From an uncultured bacterium (GTDB lineage Bacteria; Cyanobacteriota; Vampirovibrionia; Gastranaerophilales; Gastranaerophilaceae), in the NCBI GenBank assembly GCA_946622415.1, contig CAMOPX010000013.1, positions 1 through 52,341 on the forward strand: DNA of 52,341 nucleotides. Direction: 5' to 3'. The translations under genes and the position numbers were made by a program. The notes below the pieces were generated by a model that was given only the letters and a program-made list of their open reading frames with translations, was not told where the DNA came from and did not search any database. Shown piece after piece: positions 43,342-50,421 of the stretch; position 1 is the stretch's first letter, and every line of letters starts with the position of its first letter.

Positions 43342-43731
43342 CTATGCTTCTTCTATTATTGATGAAATAGCGTTTTCATCCTCGTTTTGACAATTCAATC
43401 CTTTTGAATTGTATGAAGTTTTATCTTTTTGTATTATATTTAATATTCCAGATAATGTGTTATTTATAACATTTAATGAATAATTTATTAAGATTTCGTT
43501 ATTTTCTTCAAGATTTTTTACCTCGGAAACCAGTGTTTTCAAGCTTTCTTTCTCTTTTTCGGTAAAGTTATTATTTTTTAAATCAAAAGTTTTTATTTTT
43601 TCCGAAATAACAATTAATTCTTCATCAAGTCTGCCAATTTCTTCAAGATTTCTTTTAATTATGGCTGTGCGTCTTGATGATAAATTGTTTCTTAATCTTT
43701 CATATTCCGAATATACTTCTTCAAATTTCAT
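43342..43731 (-). CDS. flgN: FlgN-like export chaperone
   Basis: A 129-residue helical protein. The sequence is almost all charged coiled coil (YSEYERLRNNLSSRRTAIIKRNLEEIGRLDEELIVI, SLKTLVSEVKNLEENNEILINYSLNVINNTL), matching the FlgN plan, in which the C-terminal helix binds FlgK and FlgL before export. Identification rests on fold pattern, size and place directly before flgK. GGTAAG before the ATG is a weak ribosome binding site. Confidence 0.78.
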   Translation of the reverse strand: MKFEEVYSEYERLRNNLSSRRTAIIKRNLEEIGRLDEELIVISEKIKTFDLKNNNFTEKEKESLKTLVSEVKNLEENNEILINYSLNVINNTLSGILNIIQKDKTSYNSKGLNCQNEDENAISSIIEEA

Positions 43732-43740
43732 TTACTTACC

Positions 43741-44064
43741 TTATGCAATATATTCTGCAATAACACTTCTTCCGTATTTTATACCGTAGTTTATATCCTC
43801 GATTGATAATTCTTCGCCCACCAGATTTGCATATTTTTGTATTTCTTCTACATTAATATCACTTTTAGGCTCTTTTGTTAGTGTATTTTTATCATCCGAT
43901 ATTTTTTCAAAAGCTTCATTGTTTAATAGCTCATCTTCTGAGATTTTAACATTTTTTTCTTCTTTTTCGCCTGCTTTATATGAACGATTTACATTATTTA
44001 AATTTAATCTCGAAAGAGATTGACTTACCATTGAAGAAATATTTGTATTACTGTCTATATTCAT
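43741..44064 (-). CDS. Small flagellar-operon protein, in the usual place of flgM
   Basis: A 107-residue, acidic, probably partly disordered protein. It lies between flgJ and flgN, where many bacteria encode the anti-sigma factor FlgM. The C-terminal part (INVEEIQKYANLVGEELSIEDINYGIKYGRSVIAEYIA) is helical, as in FlgM, but I cannot match the FlgM signature with confidence. It could be a divergent FlgM or a separate regulator. AAGTAAGG lies just before the ATG. Confidence 0.55.
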   Translation of the reverse strand: MNIDSNTNISSMVSQSLSRLNLNNVNRSYKAGEKEEKNVKISEDELLNNEAFEKISDDKNTLTKEPKSDINVEEIQKYANLVGEELSIEDINYGIKYGRSVIAEYIA

Positions 44065-44072
44065 ATTTTACC

Positions 44073-44405
44073 TTACTTTACCGTTTTTTCCAATTGAGTG
44101 TACATTTGTTTAGCAATACCGATACTCGTTTGCGGATTATTCGCAATAGAGCGGGCTATGTCGTTATACATAAACGATTTTAAATTGTCTAAGTATTTAC
44201 TTTCCTGAAACAGAGAACCTTCTTTATCAACAGTTTTATCCAATTCGTTAAGCATTTTTGCAACGAATATTGATTCAAATTCCTTTGAAATTTTATCCAG
44301 TTGTTCTTTTTCTGATTTTGAACTCTGTTTTATTCTTTCTATTTCGGCTAAATCCGAACTGTTTTGTACATAACTTGTTCCTATTGAATTTACATAATTT
44401 TGCAT
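44073..44405 (-). CDS. flgJ: FlgJ rod-binding protein, N-terminal domain only
   Basis: A 110-residue protein that matches the N-terminal half of FlgJ: LDKISKEFESIFVAKMLNELDKTV, then a helical end (SIGIAKQMYTQLEKTV). In enterobacteria FlgJ also has a muramidase domain; here it is absent, and the transglycosylase gene at the head of the operon probably supplies that activity. The protein acts as rod assembly scaffold or cap. It follows flgI by ten bases. Confidence 0.85.
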   Translation of the reverse strand: MQNYVNSIGTSYVQNSSDLAEIERIKQSSKSEKEQLDKISKEFESIFVAKMLNELDKTVDKEGSLFQESKYLDNLKSFMYNDIARSIANNPQTSIGIAKQMYTQLEKTVK

Positions 44406-44415
44406 ATTATTTGTC

Positions 44416-45504
44416 CTATATTATTTCTATTTCCGCTTGCAGACTGCCTGCATTAGCAAGAGCCTGAATTATTGCTATCAATTCATAAGGTGTTACGCCT
44501 ATTTCGTTTAATGCCGCAACCAAATCGGAAAGGCTTGAATTTGCTTCCATTTCAATTAGGGAGCCTTGTTTTTCCGTATATTGAACACCTGCATTCAGGT
44601 CATTTTCATATCCCACCGCCATAGGTTCAACCTCCGACAATATCGTAACGGTTATTGTGCCATGGGCAACCGCAGCGGGCAATAAACGTGTGTTTCCGCC
44701 TATTACAACCGTTCCGGTTCTTTCGTTTATAACAACTTTAGCCTTGGAAGAAACTGCACCCACTATTTGATTTTCAATTAGAGATAAAAATGTAACACGG
44801 TCATCTCTGTATTTTGAAGGAATTTGAATTGTAACAGAACCGCCGTCTACCGCTTTTGCAGGTGCTATACGTGTGGATATGGTTTTTGCAACACGAGAAG
44901 CCATTGTATAATCAGCTTTATCAAGTATTAGGGTTAATGTTGTTTCATCACCTATATTTGTTAAAATATCTCTTTCGATAATTCCGCCATTAGGCACTCT
45001 GCCTGTTGTGGTAACTGTTCTGGCACCGCCGCCCATGGATGGCTTTAAACCGCCAACAGTAACAGGTCCTTGTGCTACAGCAACAACTTCGCCATTCGGT
45101 GCACGGAGTTGAGTTTGAACAAGAACACCGCCTGATAAGCTCTTTGCATCCGCCATTGCAGAAACCGTAACATCAATTTTATCTCCTTCTTTTGCAAAAG
45201 GCGGAATATTTGCCGTTACGATAACAGCAGCAGATGTACCTTTTTGGATGTAGTTTGATTGGTCAATTACAGTCCCCAAAGCCGATAACATTTGTTGGCT
45301 CGTCATTTGCGTATGACGGGAATTGTCACCTGTGTTTGATAATCCGACTACAAGCCCGTAACCTACAACCTGGTTTTCTCTTATGCCTTTAACATGGGTA
45401 ATATCTTTAATCCTCAAAACCTGTTCGGATATTGCGAATGTTTCCGCTGAGATAAGTGATATTACTGTTAAAATTGTAATTAAACTTGCTAATATTTTTT
45501 TCAT
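44416..45504 (-). CDS. flgI: Flagellar P-ring protein FlgI
   Basis: A 362-residue periplasmic protein with a signal peptide (MKKILASLITILTVISLISAETFA). The conserved FlgI stretch IKDITHVKGIRENQVVGYGLVVGLSNTGD comes next, followed by FAKEGDKIDVTVSAMADAKSLSGG and near the end SLSDLVAALNEIGVTPYELIAIIQALANAGSLQAEIEII. It builds the P ring in the peptidoglycan layer, as expected for a two-membrane cell. AAGGATGA is six bases before the ATG. Confidence 0.97.
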   Translation of the reverse strand: MKKILASLITILTVISLISAETFAISEQVLRIKDITHVKGIRENQVVGYGLVVGLSNTGDNSRHTQMTSQQMLSALGTVIDQSNYIQKGTSAAVIVTANIPPFAKEGDKIDVTVSAMADAKSLSGGVLVQTQLRAPNGEVVAVAQGPVTVGGLKPSMGGGARTVTTTGRVPNGGIIERDILTNIGDETTLTLILDKADYTMASRVAKTISTRIAPAKAVDGGSVTIQIPSKYRDDRVTFLSLIENQIVGAVSSKAKVVINERTGTVVIGGNTRLLPAAVAHGTITVTILSEVEPMAVGYENDLNAGVQYTEKQGSLIEMEANSSLSDLVAALNEIGVTPYELIAIIQALANAGSLQAEIEII

Positions 45505-45524
45505 TTTGTCATCCTTGAATTTAA

Positions 45525-46142
45525 CTAGAAGATTGTTCTTACAACCTTGTTTACGATACCTTCGTTTTGACCTCTCGAAACAGAGCCGTTGCCGCTCATT
45601 GCAAATTGCAGATTTGCAACTTGGGTTGAATTTATTTCTCCCGACTGACTAATCCACTTGGGATCAACAACACCCGAGATTATTATATCCACTCTTTCGT
45701 TTTGCTGGATTAAGGTTTTCTTTCCCTGTACGAGCAAATTGCCGTTAGGCAATACCTGAACCACCTGTGCTGCTATTTTATCAATCATTGAAATTGTTCT
45801 CTGTTGGTTTGTTGAATTTGCAACATCAAGTGTACCGTCTGTTGCTCTATCTAAAGCGGATGCTATATCTTTTTTGGATAAAATACTGAATAATTTTGTT
45901 GCATTTTTAGCAAGCGAGCTGGATTTTGCCGTTGTAAAACTGCCGTTATCGCCCATAGTGGGAGTTTCTGAAATAACAATTGAAACTATATCTCCTACGT
46001 TTCTTGCTCTAACCGAAGCATATAAAGGTTTAGGCTCTATAACCGAGCTTTGTGAAGCGTTTAAAGTGAATAAACTCTCCGCATTCGCTTGAGCCAATGC
46101 TATAAATAATAATGTAAGAACTAATTTTTCAGCTTTTATCAT
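45525..46142 (-). CDS. flgH: Flagellar L-ring protein FlgH, without a lipobox
   Basis: A 205-residue FlgH. The core is present: LYASVRARNVGDIVSIVISETP, then QVLPNGNLLVQGKKTL and VDIIISGVVDPKWISQSGEINSTQVANLQF. It forms the L ring in the outer membrane. FlgH is normally a lipoprotein; here the N-terminus (MIKAEKLVLTLLFIALAQANAESLF) has no cysteine and looks like a signal peptidase I site. It overlaps flgA by four bases (ATGA), so translation is coupled. Confidence 0.93.
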   Translation of the reverse strand: MIKAEKLVLTLLFIALAQANAESLFTLNASQSSVIEPKPLYASVRARNVGDIVSIVISETPTMGDNGSFTTAKSSSLAKNATKLFSILSKKDIASALDRATDGTLDVANSTNQQRTISMIDKIAAQVVQVLPNGNLLVQGKKTLIQQNERVDIIISGVVDPKWISQSGEINSTQVANLQFAMSGNGSVSRGQNEGIVNKVVRTIF

Positions 46143-46858
46143 ATTTTAACCACCACTTCGTTTGATGAATTTACTTTTGCACTATAAATTTTGTTGTATT
46201 TTTCGGAACGCACAAGAATCGTATCACCTATATTGCCATCTTTTAGAGCTTTGCCTTGCAATTTGATTCTTACACCTTTTGATAAGAAAACTATATCCAC
46301 GTTGGAATTTTTCGATATTTGCGCCTTTGGTTTTGCATAATCCGCAATAATAACATTTCCTTTTTGATAATTCCTTTTTGCAATCAAATTATCCTCAAAG
46401 TGCGTTAATACTTTGTTGTGGTATTTGAGAATATCCGCTTTTTCCAGATGAGCATTTTGAGAATTAATTTCTTTATTAAAAGGGATTGATTCCTTTGCAA
46501 CAAGAACTTCTTTTATTACGGAAGTCTGCACTTTTGCATTAAATATTTTTGCAACCGTATTATCCGCATTTTTTATTGTGATTCTTCTGTAGGTATCAGG
46601 TTGAATTGTGTTTATGGGTGTAATTTCTATTTTTGGTTTTTGAGATTTTACGACAACAGAATCCGGTGTATTTATAATATTGATTTTTATTTCCGTATCC
46701 GATTGATTAATATTTAATTTATTTATTGCTTCGTATTTTAATTTAGAGGTAATAATGCGGTTTAATTCGGCTGAATTTATAACATAGCAGAAAGCATTTT
46801 GACAAGTTAATATCAAAATGGAAATTATGAGTATTAAGTTTTTATGAATTTTTGTCAT
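46139..46858 (-). CDS. flgA: P-ring assembly chaperone FlgA
   Basis: A 239-residue periplasmic protein with a signal peptide (MTKIHKNLILIISILILTCQNAFC). The C-terminal SAF-type domain is clear: EVLVAKESIPFNKEINSQNAHLEKAD, ITDYAKP-like IADYAKPK, and the ending VDIVFLSKGVRIKLQGKALKDGNIGDTILV. It helps FlgI assemble. The ATG at 46858 has only AAAGG directly before it; the region upstream is the GC-richer repeat, which may have displaced the normal translation start region. An ATT seven codons of bases further on has the spacing seen for flgI, but is an unlikely start. Confidence 0.87.
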   Translation of the reverse strand: MTKIHKNLILIISILILTCQNAFCYVINSAELNRIITSKLKYEAINKLNINQSDTEIKINIINTPDSVVVKSQKPKIEITPINTIQPDTYRRITIKNADNTVAKIFNAKVQTSVIKEVLVAKESIPFNKEINSQNAHLEKADILKYHNKVLTHFEDNLIAKRNYQKGNVIIADYAKPKAQISKNSNVDIVFLSKGVRIKLQGKALKDGNIGDTILVRSEKYNKIYSAKVNSSNEVVVKI

Positions 46859-46861
46859 CCT

Positions 46862-47180
46862 TTGTTTTGATTTTGTCTATTTAGTGCTATCGCACTATGC
46901 TGTCTTGATTCGGGTTTGCTCCTGTGGAAATTGGAAATTTCCACGTCGCATTGGTAAGGTTGCGCCCTGTCGGCTTTGCTCAACGCAAACCCGTTCGGGC
47001 TTCACACACCCGGTGCCCTCATCTGCGTTCGCTAAGTGCTATCGCACTAAGCTGTCTTGGATTTTGCTTCACTCTGGCAAGTATTCCGCTTCACTTCGTT
47101 GCCGCTTCATATTGCCCTCGCTACTTCGGGATTCCGCTTCGCTTCACCCTACGCAAAATCCGCTCACTTGATTCGGGTTA
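46862..47180. repeat. GC-richer repeat inside the flagellar operon, short form
   Basis: A 319-base non-coding insert between flgG and flgA, all other gaps in the operon being under 50 bases. About 75 bases (47052-47127) are almost identical to 40440-40515; the end (near 47133-47160) matches 40560-40590, so this copy lacks about 50 bases of the long form. Hairpins: GTGGAAATT-GGA-AATTTCCAC at 46924-46944, and AGTGC-TATC-GCACT near 46876 and 47036. It abuts the flgG stop codon. Open frames crossing it appear spurious. Confidence 0.8.
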
Positions 47181-47969
47181 TCAGTTCACTATTTGGTTGG
47201 TTGTCCTGAGTATATCAGAACCTGCTGTGATTACTTTTGAATTTGATTCATAAGCCCTTTCTGTTTTAATTAAGCCTATCAGTTCTTCTACTGTTTGAAC
47301 GTTTGAACCTTCGATAAAGCATTGTTCAATTGTTCCATATCCTTCTTCTCCTGCAGTACCCTGTAAAGGGGTGCCTGATGCTGAAGTTTCTTTATATAAA
47401 TTATGTCCTATTGCCAAAAGCCCCGAAGGGTTTTGGAATTTTACAAGCTGAATTTGTCCTAATTGAACTTGTTCCGAATTTGAACCTGTGGAACAAGATA
47501 CAATCCCTGCTTGAGATACAACAAGTTCTTTTGCGTTTGCGGGTATTGTGATAGGCGGTTGAAGCTGATAGCCGTCTGAGGTTACTATTTGCCCGTTAGA
47601 ATCCATTTGCCAAGAACCGTCTCTTGTATATGCAAAAGAACCGTCATCGAGTGTAATTTGGAAAAATCCGTCACCCGCGATTGCTAAATCCAGTTGTCTA
47701 TCCGTAGATTGCAAGGCGCCAACGGAAAATATTCTTGTTGTAGCGGAAGTTTTAACACCCAAACCCACTTCTATACCTACGGGCTGATACGTTCCTTGTC
47801 CCATTTGAGCACCGGGGGTTCTGTGGATTTGACTCAATAAATCCTGAAATTCCGCTCTCACTTTTTTATAGCCATAAGTAGATAAGTTCGCAATATTATT
47901 TGAAATAACATCCAAATTGTTTTGCTGTGCTATCATACCCGTTGCTGCTGTCGTTAAGGCTCTTAACAT
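47181..47969 (-). CDS. flgG: Flagellar distal rod protein FlgG
   Basis: A 262-residue rod protein of standard length. The N-terminus reads MLRALTTAATGMIAQQNNLDVISNNIANLSTYGYKKVRAEFQDLL and the C-terminus SNVQTVEELIGLIKTERAYESNSKVITAGSDILRTTNQIV, both hallmark regions. The FlgG-type loop after residue 45 (SQIHRTPGAQMGQGTYQPVG) sets it apart from FlgF. GGAGAG precedes the ATG. Its stop is next to the GC-richer repeat. Confidence 0.96.
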   Translation of the reverse strand: MLRALTTAATGMIAQQNNLDVISNNIANLSTYGYKKVRAEFQDLLSQIHRTPGAQMGQGTYQPVGIEVGLGVKTSATTRIFSVGALQSTDRQLDLAIAGDGFFQITLDDGSFAYTRDGSWQMDSNGQIVTSDGYQLQPPITIPANAKELVVSQAGIVSCSTGSNSEQVQLGQIQLVKFQNPSGLLAIGHNLYKETSASGTPLQGTAGEEGYGTIEQCFIEGSNVQTVEELIGLIKTERAYESNSKVITAGSDILRTTNQIVN

Positions 47970-48008
47970 ATAACTTTTTCTCTCCTATCCTTATTAATAT
48001 CTAACCGG

Positions 48009-48866
48009 TTATGACGTCAAATTTCCTATTCCTATTGCTTGAGCAACCGTTTCGCTTTGCGTCCTTAATATGTTGCTCATTGCTTCATATCCTCTTGAAA
48101 CATTGATTGTATTTATCATTTCAACAACGGTATTAGAGTTTGACATTTCCACCATGCCCTGCTGCAAACTGAATTCACCGTCTTTTTTCATATACATTTC
48201 AGGATTTTGTCCGTATATGGGCAAATATTTTGCATTCCCTATATTGGATACTTTTGTTTTATCTTTAAAATCTACCACTTGAATTTTTTGCAATTGAACG
48301 TTAAAACCCGGGTTATTAAGCTCGATTCTGCCCGTTTCTCCTATTACTAAATCTCTTTCCAAATCCATTCTGTTCATTTGATTTATTTCAACAGTATCGG
48401 GATCACGGGTGATTCTTATGCGTTTATTTTTAATATCCATTACATAATCACCCTCTTTGTTAACAAGATAATTCTCATCATCAATTGCAAAGTTTCCGAC
48501 CCTTTGGTAATAATAATTTCTTATGTCTATGGGGTCTGTATCTTTCACATTTTGATAACGTATTTTGAAAAAACCTTGCCCCTGTATTGCAACGTCCATT
48601 TTGTTTCCTGATTCCATAAGTCCGCCCTGAGAAAAATCAATATACGTTCTATAAGAACGGGGGCCTACACTCAAAGTTCCTACATCGTTGTAGTTATTTT
48701 TCACATTTTTTGTTTGAACTTTTGATTGCAATATGTCCTGAAAAATTATGTTGCTTCTTTTAAATCCGTTTGTTGTAACGTTTGCAAGATTGTGCGCCGT
48801 AACGTCTTCAAAATCCAACATAGCCTGCATACCGTTTGCAACGGTTCCCATACCCCTCGTTATCAT
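48009..48866 (-). CDS. flgF: Flagellar proximal rod protein FlgF
   Basis: A 285-residue member of the FlgF/FlgG/FlgE family: MITRGMGTVANGMQAMLDFEDVTAHNLANVTTNGFKRSNIIFQD at the start and VVEMINTINVSRGYEAMSNILRTQSETV at the end. Position before flgG and the lack of the FlgG-specific loop support FlgF; FlgE would be larger. The ATG overlaps the stop of the transglycosylase gene by four bases, with GGAGG nine bases upstream. Confidence 0.88.
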   Translation of the reverse strand: MITRGMGTVANGMQAMLDFEDVTAHNLANVTTNGFKRSNIIFQDILQSKVQTKNVKNNYNDVGTLSVGPRSYRTYIDFSQGGLMESGNKMDVAIQGQGFFKIRYQNVKDTDPIDIRNYYYQRVGNFAIDDENYLVNKEGDYVMDIKNKRIRITRDPDTVEINQMNRMDLERDLVIGETGRIELNNPGFNVQLQKIQVVDFKDKTKVSNIGNAKYLPIYGQNPEMYMKKDGEFSLQQGMVEMSNSNTVVEMINTINVSRGYEAMSNILRTQSETVAQAIGIGNLTS

Positions 48867-49627
48867 AGAGTACCTCCGTCAATAGTTTGAAAATTTTTCA
48901 TTTGTTCATACGCAGACATAATTGAATTGACATAATTTTGTGTTTCTTTGTAGGGCGGAATTCCGCCGTATTTTTTTACGGCAGTAGGCCCTGCATTATA
49001 CGCAGCAAGCGCCAATTCTTTATTGTTGTCAAATCTGTCCAATAAACCCTTTAAATATTTAACACCGCCCTCAATATTCTGACTCGGATTATAAGCATCA
49101 GTTACACCCATTGATTCTGCGGTCGCAGGCATAAGTTGCATTAACCCCATGGCGCCTTTTGGACTTGTTGCTTTGGTATTAAAGCCTGATTCTTGTTTTA
49201 TTATTGCTTTAATAAAATCGCTGTCCACATTATATTGATTTGAAAACGATTCAATGAGTTCTTCCACATTTGCAGCTTGCGCCTGAAGGTCTATTTTTGA
49301 TTTTATATTGATTGCATCTTTAATTCTGTCTATTTTTTTCTGACTTATATTGTCTTTATTTTCATTTGTCGAATTTGAATCACTATCGACTTTTGTTTGA
49401 ACATCTATAGGGCTTTCTTCAACGAGCTCATCTATTATTTTGTTTCTTTCCTCAACCTCTTTAGTCTTATCATCCAATACAGCTTTAAAATCAGCATTAT
49501 TAACCGCAGACGAAGAATTCATATTACTCAATTGATTAGAAATTCTCTCCAATGCAGAAAAGCTGTTTTCTATAGCATTCATACGCATAAGCGTCATATT
49601 AAGGCTGTTGGTAATGCCTTGAGTCAT
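48863..49627 (-). CDS. SLT-type lytic transglycosylase, probably flagellar
   Basis: A 254-residue protein. A polar N-terminal half (to about residue 125) carries a heptad-like stretch (LMRMNAIENSFSALERISNQL) and no signal peptide, as in proteins exported by the flagellar apparatus. The SLT domain follows: FIKAIIKQESGFNTKATSPKGAMGLMQLMPATAESMG, with the catalytic Glu in KQESGF, then NIEGGVKYLKGLLDRF and ALAAYNAGPTAVKKYGGIPPY. It probably opens the peptidoglycan for the rod and so complements the short FlgJ. It is the first gene of the operon. Confidence 0.9.
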   Translation of the reverse strand: MTQGITNSLNMTLMRMNAIENSFSALERISNQLSNMNSSSAVNNADFKAVLDDKTKEVEERNKIIDELVEESPIDVQTKVDSDSNSTNENKDNISQKKIDRIKDAINIKSKIDLQAQAANVEELIESFSNQYNVDSDFIKAIIKQESGFNTKATSPKGAMGLMQLMPATAESMGVTDAYNPSQNIEGGVKYLKGLLDRFDNNKELALAAYNAGPTAVKKYGGIPPYKETQNYVNSIMSAYEQMKNFQTIDGGTL

Positions 49628-49722
49628 CCACTAATCCTACCTACCATTGTCCAGTTTTTGTGAGATATTATCCCACATGGATAATATAGACTATTTTATA
49701 TCCCAAGCTCATCAACCAAAAG

Positions 49723-49748
49723 GATTAAATTTCGAGTAAAATTTAATC
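49723..49748. promoter_or_regulatory. Inverted repeat in the divergent region upstream of the flagellar operon
   Basis: GATTAAATTT (49723-49732), six-base spacer, AAATTTAATC (49739-49748): a perfect 10-bp dyad about 100 bases upstream of the first flagellar gene and 130 upstream of the NfeD-like gene. It could be an operator for either; it has no T-run that would make it a terminator. Confidence 0.4.
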
Positions 49749-49826
49749 TATAGAACTATTTTTTATAATCCGAATAAACTACAAAAAAATTTTAGTTATT
49801 TTGCAGTATATTAAAAAATCAGCTGT

Positions 49827-49837
49827 TATAATATAAT
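49827..49837 (+). promoter_or_regulatory. Candidate -10 boxes of the NfeD-flotillin pair
   Basis: Two overlapping TATAAT boxes (49827-49832 and 49832-49837) about 40 bases before the start codon. TTGCAG at 49801-49806 is a possible -35 box but its 20-base spacing is long. Confidence 0.4.
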
Positions 49838-49875
49838 CCGTTTGTATTTATTAGAATAAGAAAGATTTTAAAACA

Positions 49876-50409
49876 ATGGAAAATTTTAGCAGTATTTGTT
49901 TTTATACAGGGTTAGTTTCTCTGGTAATCTTGCTTTTAAAAACATTCTTGCCTTTTGATACAGGAAGCGAAGTAGACGGAGATTTTACATCGATAACCGA
50001 AACAGAAAGCTCATTTCATCTGTTTTCAATTGACAGTGTGCTTTCATTTTTAATGTGCTTCGGCTGGATGGGCTGGTGGGCACAAAATTATCAAAATTAT
50101 TCTTTCAAAATATGCCTTTTAATAGCAGCCGCTTCAGGCTTGTTGGGAATGTTTGTGTTTGCATTTTTATTTGCACAAATTAAAAAACTCGAATTTATTC
50201 CGAAAAACGATTTGGCAGATTTGGTTAATAAAACCGGAAAATCATACACAAAATTCAACCCCAAAGGAAACGGACAGATACAAATTGAATTTAATTCAAA
50301 ACTCGCTACACTGGATGCGGTTAACGAAAGCGAAGAAGAAATAAATTCATTTGAAATGATAAAAGTAGTAAAGGTAGAAAACAATATAATATACATTACA
50401 AAAATATAA
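49876..50409 (+). CDS. NfeD-like membrane protein
   Basis: A 177-residue protein. Membrane helices lie at about 8-26, 52-70 and 78-98, followed by a soluble C-terminal domain with the OB-fold pattern of NfeD proteins (LVNKTGKSYTKFNPKGNGQIQIEF, then EEINSFEMIKVVKVENNIIYITKI). NfeD-type proteins are nearly always encoded next to a flotillin or stomatin and help organise the membrane domain. Here the flotillin gene starts 12 bases downstream, which supports the assignment. GAAAG upstream is a weak ribosome binding site. Confidence 0.83.
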   Translation: MENFSSICFYTGLVSLVILLLKTFLPFDTGSEVDGDFTSITETESSFHLFSIDSVLSFLMCFGWMGWWAQNYQNYSFKICLLIAAASGLLGMFVFAFLFAQIKKLEFIPKNDLADLVNKTGKSYTKFNPKGNGQIQIEFNSKLATLDAVNESEEEINSFEMIKVVKVENNIIYITKI

Positions 50410-50421
50410 AGGAGAAAAATT

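Noticed and set aside
44073-44405. Truncation of flgJ by mutation
   Set aside because: Many bacteria have a FlgJ of rod-binding domain only, and a transglycosylase gene is present at the head of the operon, so the short form is probably native.
46884-47253. Plus-strand open frames across the insert in the flagellar operon
   Set aside because: They lie in the repeat and partly antisense to flgG; the shared peptide arises from shared DNA, not from codon-level conservation.
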